Assembly: GCA_023393165.1 (NCBI GenBank)
Contig: JAEWMJ010000010.1
Span: forward strand, 23,703 to 87,702
Direction of reading: 5' to 3'
DNA length: 64,000 nt
From: Bacillota bacterium
Lineage (GTDB): Bacteria > Bacillota > Clostridia > Christensenellales > Christensenellaceae
How positions within the stretch are numbered: position 1 is the stretch's first letter; each line of letters starts with the position of its first letter. The notes beneath the pieces are model-generated. The model was not told where the DNA came from, searched no databases, and saw only the letters and a list, made by a program, of their open reading frames with translations. Below are positions 25,163-32,458 of this stretch, in pieces. The position numbers and the translations under genes were made by a program.

Positions 25163-25187
25163 TTATGAAACCTTCATGGTTTCATAA
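25163..25187 (-). promoter_or_regulatory. Palindrome upstream of the nickel/cobalt operon
   Basis: A perfect 10-bp inverted repeat TTATGAAACC/GGTTTCATAA with a 5-base loop that reads ATGAA on the transcript strand, the same loop as in the downstream ACCC/GGGT hairpin. It may be an operator (TATGA...TCATA ends recall NikR sites, though the spacing is shorter) or an RNA hairpin. A TATAAT lies about 25 bases upstream. Confidence 0.45.
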
Positions 25188-25331
25188 TACTGTATGTTCT
25201 TTTTTCTCATTATAGATAAATTGCCCGGTTATTTATTGAACAATATCATTTATACTTGTACTATTTTATTATACGCGCATAAATAAAGCAATAGCCTTGA
25301 TAAGTATGCACGCGTCCGCGTATGACAGAAC

Positions 25332-26246
25332 TTATTTGCCCAGGCGGATCATTTCGTCTATGCATACGCGCGCCGATTTGATAAGCTCGCCGGACATGAC
25401 GATCTCTTCCCCGCCTTCTCCCGTAAGCGCATTGTACACGTCGACCAGCGTGGTAACCTTCATATTCATACACAGCAGTTTCTTGGACAGAATATAAAAT
25501 TTCTTGTCCGGACAGGCGTAGGACAAATGTTCCGCGATGCTCATTTCCGTGCCGATGATAAATTCCTTATGATCCGAGTTTTTGGCGTAATCCATGATCG
25601 CCGCGGTGGAACCCACGAAATCCGCCGCCTGGACGACGGCCGGGACGCATTCCGGATGCACCAGCAGGAGCGCCTCCGGATGCTTTTCGCGCGCCGCTTT
25701 TACGTCAGACATTGTGACCGCGGCATGGATGGGGCAGCCGCCCTGCACAAATTTGAACGTTTTCTCGGGCACCTGGCTCTGCACATACTGGCCCAGGTTG
25801 CAATCCGGAATGAAAAGGATCTTGTCGTTCTCAATGTTCCGGACGATCTTGACCGCCGAAGACGACGTGACGCATACGTCGCACTCCGCTTTGAGGGCGG
25901 CGGTGGTGTTGACATAGGCGACCACGGTATAATCCGGGTATTTCTTTTTCATCTGCGCCAAAAGTTCGGGCTCGATCTGTTCCGCCATGGGGCAGCCGGC
26001 GATCGGGTTGGCCAGTATAACCTTTTTTTCAGGCGAAAGGAGCTTGACTGTCTCGGCCATAAAATGCACGCCGCTTAAAATGACCGTCATCTCCGGCACT
26101 TTCTGGGCAGCCACGCTTAACTGGAACGAATCGCCGGTAATATCCGCGATCTCAACGATCTCTTTCGCCTGATAGCTGTGCGCCAGAATGCTGACCCCTT
26201 TCTCCTTTTTGAGTTTGATGATTTTATCCTGCAAATCGCGTATCAT
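25332..26246 (-). CDS. nadA: Quinolinate synthase NadA
   Basis: A 304-residue quinolinate synthase, which condenses iminoaspartate with dihydroxyacetone phosphate in NAD biosynthesis using one [4Fe-4S] cluster. Candidate cluster cysteines are C85 (AGCPMAEQ), C171 (GGCPIHAAV) and C259 (LLCMNMK), and HPEC near 197-200 is also typical of the family. The triplicated NadA domains and the total length are normal. No nadB or nadC is adjacent, so the partner for iminoaspartate supply is elsewhere. Confidence 0.92.
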   Translation of the reverse strand: MIRDLQDKIIKLKKEKGVSILAHSYQAKEIVEIADITGDSFQLSVAAQKVPEMTVILSGVHFMAETVKLLSPEKKVILANPIAGCPMAEQIEPELLAQMKKKYPDYTVVAYVNTTAALKAECDVCVTSSSAVKIVRNIENDKILFIPDCNLGQYVQSQVPEKTFKFVQGGCPIHAAVTMSDVKAAREKHPEALLLVHPECVPAVVQAADFVGSTAAIMDYAKNSDHKEFIIGTEMSIAEHLSYACPDKKFYILSKKLLCMNMKVTTLVDVYNALTGEGGEEIVMSGELIKSARVCIDEMIRLGK

Positions 26247-26273
26247 AAAAATCTCCGTATATTATAAGTTTCG

Positions 26274-26336
26274 TACCTTTTCTTTTAGAAAAAAGAAAAC
26301 CCTTCATACCTTTTCTTTTGAAAAAGAAAAGGTATA
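26274..26336. repeat. CCTTTTCTTTT hairpin repeat, copy 2 with a partial duplicate
   Basis: The perfect hairpin ATACCTTTTCTTTT/AAAAGAAAAGGTAT lies at 26306-26335. A truncated half-copy (GTACCTTTTCTTTT) lies just left of it. The following ACCAAAAGAAAACC also follows the copy at 15784. Confidence 0.6.
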
Positions 26337-26357
26337 CCAAAAGAAAACCAAAACGCT

Positions 26358-27116
26358 TCAATCAGACTTTGCAATTAAGTCCTTTACCACTTCCCCTGCC
26401 AGTATCAACCCGGCTGCCGGAGGAACAAACGCCACGCTTCCGGGTACCTGCCGCCTGACCGAGCAACTGCGTTTGGTATCCGGAGGGCATATGCAGTTTG
26501 TTTTGCAGCTTGTGTCCTCCTGCTCCATGGGCTTCATGGGCGTTTCCCTGGAATATACGACTTTCAGGGACTTGACTCCTCTTGCGCGCAGTTCATGCCG
26601 CATGACCTTGGCGAGCGGGTCTATGGACGTTGCGTATATGTCCGCAACCTCGAATTTTGTTGGATCCAGTTTATTGCCTGCGCCCATACAACTGATCACG
26701 GGCACAGAAGCCGCCTGCGCTCGGCATATGAGTTCTATTTTGGCGGATACCGTATCTATCGCGTCTATGACGTAATCGTATTCCGAAAGATTAAATTCAT
26801 CCGCGTTATCTCTGGAATAAAAGCAGTTTTTCACCGTGATTTCCGCTTTGGGATTGATGTGCAGTATGTGTTCCCGCATCACTTCGGTCTTTTGCCTGCC
26901 CACGGTCTTGATATTTGCAATGAGCTGCCTGTTGATATTGGTCAGGCAAACGCGGTCGTCGTCGCAGATCATAAAGCCGCCTATCCCGCTCCTGGCCAGC
27001 GCCTCCACGGCATACGAGCCGACGCCTCCCAGGCCGAATACGGCGACCCGCGAACCATTCAGTTTTTGCATTGCTCCTTTGCCTAAAAGCAATTCCGTTC
27101 TGGAAAATTGATCCAT
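26358..27116 (-). CDS. tcdA: tRNA threonylcarbamoyladenosine dehydratase TcdA
   Basis: A 252-residue ThiF/MoeB-like ATP-dependent enzyme. The nucleotide loop GLGGVGSYAVEALARSGIG is at about 29-47, and DDDRVCLTNINRQ near 52-64 supplies the catalytic R and acidic residues. C-terminal features include the CPPDTKRSC segment. TcdA cyclises t6A at position 37 of ANN-decoding tRNAs. Length is normal. It is followed closely by ridA on the same strand (3-base gap on the template). Confidence 0.88.
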   Translation of the reverse strand: MDQFSRTELLLGKGAMQKLNGSRVAVFGLGGVGSYAVEALARSGIGGFMICDDDRVCLTNINRQLIANIKTVGRQKTEVMREHILHINPKAEITVKNCFYSRDNADEFNLSEYDYVIDAIDTVSAKIELICRAQAASVPVISCMGAGNKLDPTKFEVADIYATSIDPLAKVMRHELRARGVKSLKVVYSRETPMKPMEQEDTSCKTNCICPPDTKRSCSVRRQVPGSVAFVPPAAGLILAGEVVKDLIAKSD

Positions 27117-27119
27117 ATC

Positions 27120-27491
27120 CTATACTGCCGCCACCGCTTCAATTTCCACCAGAGCGCCCTTGGGCAGTTTGACGACCGCAATGCAGCTCCTGGCCGGATA
27201 GGGCCGTTCAAAGTATTCTCCGTACACCCTGTTGACCGTGTCGAAATCGTCCATGTCCGTTAAAAAAACAGTAGTTTTTACAACGTCGCCAAGATCCGCG
27301 CCCGCCTGCTGCAGTACCGCCCTAAGATTCTTAAGCGACTGCCTGGCCTGCGCTTCGATCCCATCGGGCATGGCGCCGCCCGCCTCTGCGTCTACCGGTA
27401 TCTGTCCGGATATAAAAATAAAGCCTTCCGTTTTGATTGCGGGCGAATAAGGCCCCGCCACCGCTCCTGTTAGTATCTCCTGTTTTTTCAT
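27120..27491 (-). CDS. RidA family enamine/imine deaminase
   Basis: A 123-residue RidA protein. Typical segments are GPYSPAIKTEGFIFISGQ near 10-27, the middle VVKTTVFLTDMDDF, and the end ARSCIAVVKLPKGALVEIEAVA, which contains the active-site Arg and Glu. RidA hydrolyses reactive enamines formed by PLP enzymes. The ATG at 27491 was preferred over an upstream in-frame GTG because GAGGTG is correctly spaced for it. It lies immediately upstream of tcdA in the same transcript. Confidence 0.88.
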   Translation of the reverse strand: MKKQEILTGAVAGPYSPAIKTEGFIFISGQIPVDAEAGGAMPDGIEAQARQSLKNLRAVLQQAGADLGDVVKTTVFLTDMDDFDTVNRVYGEYFERPYPARSCIAVVKLPKGALVEIEAVAAV

Positions 27492-27585
27492 TTTACAAAA
27501 CACCTCGCATTACATTGTAAGCCATCAGCCGCGCATTTGCAATGATCATACCTGCCGCCGGCTTCCGTTTTTGTCCCGGAGACCG

Positions 27586-27861
27586 TTATTTTGCCATTTT
27601 GTCAAACAGCGCGATCAATTCGGCGATTTTTTCCTCTTCGCCGCCGGATTGGAACGCTTTCTTTACACAGTGCTGCATATGGGCGCGTATGATCTCGCGG
27701 TTGATCTTGTTCAGTATGGAAGTCACTGCAAGTATCTGGTTTGAGATATCCATGCAATAGCGGTCTTCCTCCACCATTTTTAAAATTCCGTCGAGCTGGC
27801 CCTTGGCCGTTTTTAGCAGCAGTTCTACTTTTTCCCTATCCGCTTTCATTTCTTCCACCAT
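27586..27861 (-). CDS. csoR: CsoR-family copper-sensing repressor
   Basis: A 91-residue four-helix repressor. The Cu(I) ligands C36 (RYCMDIS), H61 and C65 (AHMQHC) match the positions known for Mycobacterium CsoR. It starts four bases after the copA stop codon, so the exporter and its repressor are co-transcribed. It would bind the GC-rich and/or ACCCTAAATTTAGGGT sites upstream of copA and release them when Cu(I) accumulates. Confidence 0.92.
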   Translation of the reverse strand: MVEEMKADREKVELLLKTAKGQLDGILKMVEEDRYCMDISNQILAVTSILNKINREIIRAHMQHCVKKAFQSGGEEEKIAELIALFDKMAK

Positions 27862-27864
27862 TGC

Positions 27865-28071
27865 TTATTTAATTTCAACGACTTCGTATCCGGCTTCTTC
27901 CACTGCTTTTCGGAGTTCGTCATCCGAAACCCGGCCCGATACCTCGATATGGGCTTTTTTCTCTTCCAGAACGACATTTGCCCGGACTCCGGGTATCGCG
28001 TTCAGCGCTTTTTCCACCCTTGCCTTGCAATGTGCGCATGTCATTCCTTCGATCAGCATTGTTTTTTCCAT
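27865..28071 (-). other. Possible internal translation start producing a free CopZ-like chaperone
   Basis: Within copA, the codons before residue 779 contain AAAGGAG eleven bases upstream of an in-frame ATG. Initiation there would yield a 68-residue protein (MEKTMLIEGMTCAHC...) of the size and sequence of a stand-alone CopZ. Whether it is used cannot be read from sequence; the spacing is rather long. Confidence 0.45.
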
Positions 28072-30405
28072 ATTTTCGTTTTCTCCTTTCATTTTCAGAT
28101 CACAATTTTGGGCCGGGCATGCCTGGGCCTCTCCCGGCCTCCCGGACCTTTTGCTTTTAAACAGGCGGAGCCTAAGCGCGTTTGTTACGACAAAAACCGA
28201 ACTCAGACTCATAGCGGCCGCTGCGATCATGGGATTTAATTTCAGCCCGAAGGCCAGATAAAACGCGCCGGCGGCGACCGGAATGCCGATCACGTTGTAA
28301 AAAAACGCCCAGAACAGGTTTTGGCGGATATTGCGCAGCACCGCGCGGCTCAATTCCACCGCCGTAACGGCGTCCAGCAGATCGCTTTTCATGAGCACGA
28401 TATCCGCGGATTCGATAGCGACATCCGTTCCGGCCCCGATAGCAATCCCGACATCCGCGCGTGCGAGAGCCGGCGCGTCGTTAATCCCATCCCCGATCAT
28501 GGCGACTTTTTTCCCCTGCGACTTAAGCGCGGCGATCTCCTTCTCCTTATCCTGGGGCATCACCTCGGCGATTGCCCTGGATATTCCAAGCTGGCTTCTG
28601 ACGGCCTCCGCCGTTCCACGGTTGTCTCCGGTCAGCATAATCGCCTCCAGGCCCAATGCCCGGAAAGCTTCGATCGCCTCCCTGCTGGTTGGCTTGACGA
28701 CATCGGCAACCGCGATCAGTCCTAAAACCCGCCCGCTTTCGGCAAAGAACAAAAGGCTTTTTCCCTCGCGGGCATATTCTTCACCTTTTTTGTCCATTCC
28801 AAAAAGCTGTATTCCTTTTTCCTGCATCAGCTGCAGGTTTCCGGCATAATATTTTTTTCCGTCCACCATTGCCGATACCCCGCGTCCGGGTATTGCGTCA
28901 AATTCCAGAACCTCCCTGACCTGAGCCTTGCGGCTTTCCGCTTCCTGAAGGATCGCTTCCGCAAGGGGATGCTCGGACGGCTTTTCCAGTGAAGCCGCGA
29001 TGGCCAGAAGCCCGTTTTCCGTGATATCCGCGCCGCAGAAAATATCCGTCACACGCGGTTTTCCCTGGGTGATGGTGCCTGTTTTGTCCATTACGACCAC
29101 ATCGACAGCGTGCGCGGTTTCAAGGGTCCGGGCGGATTTAAAAAGTATTCCGTTCTCCGCGCCCTTGCCCGTACCCACCATGATCGCAACCGGCGTCGCC
29201 AGCCCCAGGGCGCACGGACAGGAAATTACCAGAACGGCAATGCCCACGGACATGGCGAACTCAAACGGATATCCGGCCAGCAGCCAGACAATCAGCGCGC
29301 CGGCCGCAATTGCGATCACCGCCGGAACAAAAATGCCGCTGATCCTGTCGGCCAGCCTCGCTATCGGGGCCTTGGATGATACCGCGTCCTCCACCAGCGC
29401 AATGATCTGGGCGAGAACCGTATCGTTCCCCACTTTTTGCGCGCGGAACCGAAACGTACCGGTCCGGTTGATCGTAGCCGCAATCACGGTATCGCCCTTC
29501 TGTTTTTGGACGGGTATGCTTTCTCCGGTTATCGCCGATTCGTCAACAGACGAACTTCCTTCCGTCACCACTCCGTCAACGGGAATGCTTTGACCGGGCC
29601 CCACAATAATAGTGTCCCCAACCAGGACGTTTTCCACCGGGATTTCTTCTTCCACGCCTTCCCGTATGACCACGGCTGTCTTGGGAGCCAGGTTCATCAG
29701 TTTGGTGATGGCCTCGGATGTTTTCCCCTTGGACCTTGTTTCAAAATATTTTCCGAGCGTGATCAGGGTGAGGATCATGCCGGCGGATTCGAAATACAGG
29801 TCCATGGAATACCGGTCTACCAGTTCCATATTCCCATGTCCCTGCCCGTATCCGATATTAAAGATCGCAACCACGCCGTATACGAGCGCGGCCGAAGAAC
29901 CGATGGCTATAAGGGAATCCATGTTGGGCGAGCCCCTGAAAAGCAATTTGAATCCCGAACGGTAATAATGAAAATTCACAAAAGCAATGGGCAGAACAAG
30001 CAAAAACTGCGTAAACGCATAAATAATCGCGTTCTCCATTCCCACGAGAAACGCCGGAAGCGGAGCCCCCAGCATATTCCCCATTGCAATGTAAAAGAGG
30101 GGGGCAAGGAATACAAGCGAAACGAAAAAACGCCGCTTCATCCCAAGGGCTTCCTCCTGCATCACGTCCCCGCGCGCCGGCGTTTTTTCCCCCGTATCCT
30201 TCAGCGCGGCGCGGTACCCCGCTTTCATAACCGCGGCTTCAATACCTTCCGGTTTTAAAATATTCTTGTCGTATGTAACCGTCATATTGTTTTTTAAAAG
30301 GTTTACGGATACGTCCTGTACGCCGGGCAGTTTGCTTACGCTTTTGCGCACATGCTCGGCGCATGCGCCGCAGGTCATACCGAAAACGTCAAATCTCTTT
30401 TTCAT
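27865..30405 (-). CDS. copA: Copper-exporting P1B-type ATPase CopA with C-terminal CopZ-like domain
   Basis: An 846-residue P-type ATPase. An N-terminal heavy-metal domain has GMTCGAC (C12, C15). The core shows TGES near 293-296, CPC at 396-398 in the membrane and the phosphorylated D440 in DKTGT. After the last membrane pair and a basic linker, a second heavy-metal domain occupies about 779-846 (GMTCAHC, C790 and C793). The enzyme exports Cu(I). A metal domain at the C-terminus is unusual, since most CopA proteins carry them only at the N-terminus. It looks like a fused CopZ chaperone, with a possible internal start at 28071. The operator and promoter are at 30427-30487. Confidence 0.93.
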   Translation of the reverse strand: MKKRFDVFGMTCGACAEHVRKSVSKLPGVQDVSVNLLKNNMTVTYDKNILKPEGIEAAVMKAGYRAALKDTGEKTPARGDVMQEEALGMKRRFFVSLVFLAPLFYIAMGNMLGAPLPAFLVGMENAIIYAFTQFLLVLPIAFVNFHYYRSGFKLLFRGSPNMDSLIAIGSSAALVYGVVAIFNIGYGQGHGNMELVDRYSMDLYFESAGMILTLITLGKYFETRSKGKTSEAITKLMNLAPKTAVVIREGVEEEIPVENVLVGDTIIVGPGQSIPVDGVVTEGSSSVDESAITGESIPVQKQKGDTVIAATINRTGTFRFRAQKVGNDTVLAQIIALVEDAVSSKAPIARLADRISGIFVPAVIAIAAGALIVWLLAGYPFEFAMSVGIAVLVISCPCALGLATPVAIMVGTGKGAENGILFKSARTLETAHAVDVVVMDKTGTITQGKPRVTDIFCGADITENGLLAIAASLEKPSEHPLAEAILQEAESRKAQVREVLEFDAIPGRGVSAMVDGKKYYAGNLQLMQEKGIQLFGMDKKGEEYAREGKSLLFFAESGRVLGLIAVADVVKPTSREAIEAFRALGLEAIMLTGDNRGTAEAVRSQLGISRAIAEVMPQDKEKEIAALKSQGKKVAMIGDGINDAPALARADVGIAIGAGTDVAIESADIVLMKSDLLDAVTAVELSRAVLRNIRQNLFWAFFYNVIGIPVAAGAFYLAFGLKLNPMIAAAAMSLSSVFVVTNALRLRLFKSKRSGRPGEAQACPAQNCDLKMKGENENMEKTMLIEGMTCAHCKARVEKALNAIPGVRANVVLEEKKAHIEVSGRVSDDELRKAVEEAGYEVVEIK

Positions 30406-30426
30406 TTATGACTTTCCTTTCGTTCA

Positions 30427-30487
30427 CCCACCCCACCCCCGGGGGGGTATACAGGCACAGTATAACCCTAAATTTAGGGTATGTAAA
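30427..30487 (-). promoter_or_regulatory. copA promoter with two candidate metalloregulator sites
   Basis: On the minus strand TTTACA (30487-30482) and TATACT (30464-30459) are 17 bases apart. The spacer is filled by the perfect palindrome ACCCTAAATTTAGGGT (30465-30480). Just downstream of the -10, a GC-rich stretch ATACCCCCCCGGGGGTGG (within 30427-30452) resembles known CsoR operators. Confidence 0.75.
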
Positions 30488-30719
30488 TACTTTTATTTTA
30501 TGAAACGAAAACCGGCAAACCGGCCGCTTACGTTATTTATAACCCGGTCTCGGGCATTTACGCGGAATTTTTTTCAAAGTTTCTGTTTTGAAACAAATAA
30601 CGGCAAATGTTTTTATTCCGGTTTTTTTCGGTTTATCAATAAGAAAACAAATCAAAATATATAACGGAAAGAATGCCTGATATGAAAAGGCAGGCAGAAC
30701 CGGAACGAGGATTAAACAA
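30488..30719. other. Intergenic region between copA and the DNA glycosylase gene
   Basis: Nothing beyond the copA promoter to its left and a GAGG-type ribosome site at its right end could be supported. Confidence 0.4.
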
Positions 30720-31241
30720 ATGGAAAATGGCATAATGAAATACGGTTTTCCGCCCATAGCGGACGGCGGCGCAAAGATACTCATACTGGGCTCCCTGCCA
30801 AGCGTTTTGTCCATTGAAAAGCGCCAGTATTACGGTAATCCGCAAAATCATTTCTGGCGGATCCTGTACGCGCTGTTTGGACGCGAGCCCGACGCCGGTT
30901 ACGAAGACAGGAAAAATTTTATGCATTCAAAAAAAATAGCGCTGTGGGATTCCATAGCTACCGCTTCTAATCCGGGCAGCCTGGACGGCGATATCAAAAA
31001 CATTGTTCCAAACGATTTTGACCGTTTTTTTGCCGGGCACCCGTTTATTGGCCATGTTTTTTTCAACGGGTCCAAATCGGAACAGGTTTTCCGCAAATAT
31101 TTTCCTTCCTATTACGGTTCCATTCCGCATACCCGGCTTCCCTCCTCAAGCCCCATCCCTACCCCAAAAAACCGGAATCTTGAGGAGAAACTGGAAAACT
31201 GGAAGATCGTGAAAGAAGTATGGGACAGGCTGAACGAATAA
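30720..31241 (+). CDS. DNA-deoxyinosine glycosylase (uracil-DNA glycosylase superfamily)
   Basis: A 173-residue member of the UDG superfamily (hypoxanthine-DNA glycosylase group). Motif 1 is LILGSLPSV near residue 21, GNPQNHFWRIL near 40 is the conserved stretch of this branch, and LPSSSPIPTPKN near 142 corresponds to motif 2. It excises deaminated bases, mainly hypoxanthine, to begin base excision repair. Length is typical. No operon partner is visible. Confidence 0.85.
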   Translation: MENGIMKYGFPPIADGGAKILILGSLPSVLSIEKRQYYGNPQNHFWRILYALFGREPDAGYEDRKNFMHSKKIALWDSIATASNPGSLDGDIKNIVPNDFDRFFAGHPFIGHVFFNGSKSEQVFRKYFPSYYGSIPHTRLPSSSPIPTPKNRNLEEKLENWKIVKEVWDRLNE

Positions 31242-31271
31242 ACGCGGCGCCGCTCCCGCAGAAATTCCGCC

Positions 31272-31323
31272 TTGACATCCAATATACAGGAATTTACAAT
31301 AAGATTATATAGCACGCTATATA
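31272..31323 (+). promoter_or_regulatory. Promoter and palindromic operator of the MarR-MATE operon
   Basis: TTGACA (31272-31277) and TACAAT (31295-31300) are 17 bases apart. The perfect palindrome TATATAGC-ac-GCTATATA (31306-31323) lies on the expected transcription start, where a bound repressor would block initiation. Confidence 0.8.
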
Positions 31324-31337
31324 TAAGGAGCTGCGTT

Positions 31338-31763
31338 ATGGACAATGAACCCAGGCTGGGTCTTCTCATCAAATTTATTCACCATGCCATAAAGAAGGAC
31401 TGCGACAGCATGCTTCGGGAAATCGACCTGACATTTTCGCAGTTTGATGTGCTGATGTATTTGCTGAACAATCAGGACAAAGCGCACAATCAGAGGGATA
31501 TCGAAAAGGAATTTATGATAAAGAATCCTACTGTGACGGGCATATTGAACCGATTGGAAGCCAAAGGTTTTATTCGGCGCGCCGCCAGCCAAGACGACGC
31601 GCGCTATAAAAAGATCATATTGACCGAAAAGAGCAGGCAAATAGAGAAGAAAGTCCACAAAAACGGGGACAGAATAGAAGAAAGGCTTACACAAGGCATT
31701 TCACCCGGGGAAAAAGAACAGCTTGGGAGGCTTCTGAAGATCATGCTGAAAAATTTTTCCTGA
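31338..31763 (+). CDS. MarR-family transcriptional regulator
   Basis: A 141-residue winged-helix regulator. The recognition region is at about 50-75 (NQRDIEKEFMIKNPTVTGILNRLEAKGFI) and the wing follows at RRAASQDDARYKKIILT. The start at 31338 follows AAGGAG by six bases. It lies directly after a palindrome on the predicted transcription start, so autorepression is likely. It is the first gene of an operon that ends with a MATE exporter, so the inducing ligand is probably a compound the exporter removes. Confidence 0.88.
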   Translation: MDNEPRLGLLIKFIHHAIKKDCDSMLREIDLTFSQFDVLMYLLNNQDKAHNQRDIEKEFMIKNPTVTGILNRLEAKGFIRRAASQDDARYKKIILTEKSRQIEKKVHKNGDRIEERLTQGISPGEKEQLGRLLKIMLKNFS

Positions 31764-31864
31764 AGCAAAAGAGCGTTATATTGATCCAACGATCGTACGA
31801 TATTAGGCGATACATTCTTTATTGTATGGCCCGATCCAATTATGACAAGAAGGAGAGAAAAATC

Positions 31865-32458
31865 ATGGAAGATTTTGTGGTAACGATTGCCCGGGAGTAC
31901 GGCTCGGGCGGAAGGCTGATCGGACAGCAATTGGCAAAGGAACTGGAGGTGCCGTTTTATGATAAGGAACTGATATCGCTGACCGCGAAAGAAAGCGGCC
32001 TGGCGGAAGACTTTATCAGCCAAATGGAGCAAAAGAAAAATTTCAGCTATCTTTATAACCTTTACATGACCAGCCAGGAATTGCCGCTTTCCGAGCAGGT
32101 TTATTTGATTCAGTCCAAGGTGATCAAAAATGTGGCAAAACAACCCTGTGTGATTGTGGGAAGGTGTGCGGATTATGTGCTGCGCGACAATAAAAATTGC
32201 ATACGCGTGTTTATTCATGCGTCCCTTAAGCAGCGTGCCGCGCGTATTCGCGACCAGTACGGAGAACAGCATCCAAACCTTCAGGAATTTGTGCATAAGC
32301 AGGACAAAAACAGGGCGTCTTATTATAATTATTTTACTCAAAACAAATGGGGCGAAGCGAAAAATTATCATTTATGCATAGACAGCAGTATCGGTATTTC
32401 CGCAACTACGCATGTCATCAAAGAACTTATTGCAGAATTATCGGGAGGCAGGAATTGA
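31865..32458 (+). CDS. Cytidylate kinase-like family protein
   Basis: A 197-residue protein of the cytidylate kinase-like group. The P-loop region reads ITIAREYGSGGRLIG near residues 6-20 (here VTIAREYGSGG), the middle has VIVGRCADYVL near 96, and R-x-R segments follow near 120 for the lid. Members are common in gut Clostridia, and their substrate is not established. The start at 31865 follows AAGGAGAG. The stop codon overlaps the start of the MATE gene (TGATG), so the two are coupled. Why a kinase-like protein sits between a MarR regulator and an exporter is not known. Confidence 0.8.
   Translation: MEDFVVTIAREYGSGGRLIGQQLAKELEVPFYDKELISLTAKESGLAEDFISQMEQKKNFSYLYNLYMTSQELPLSEQVYLIQSKVIKNVAKQPCVIVGRCADYVLRDNKNCIRVFIHASLKQRAARIRDQYGEQHPNLQEFVHKQDKNRASYYNYFTQNKWGEAKNYHLCIDSSIGISATTHVIKELIAELSGGRN

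Noticed and set aside
25090..25331. NiCo riboswitch or cobalamin riboswitch before the nickel/cobalt operon
   Set aside because: No four-way-junction consensus and no B12-box could be recognised; only simple hairpins are visible.
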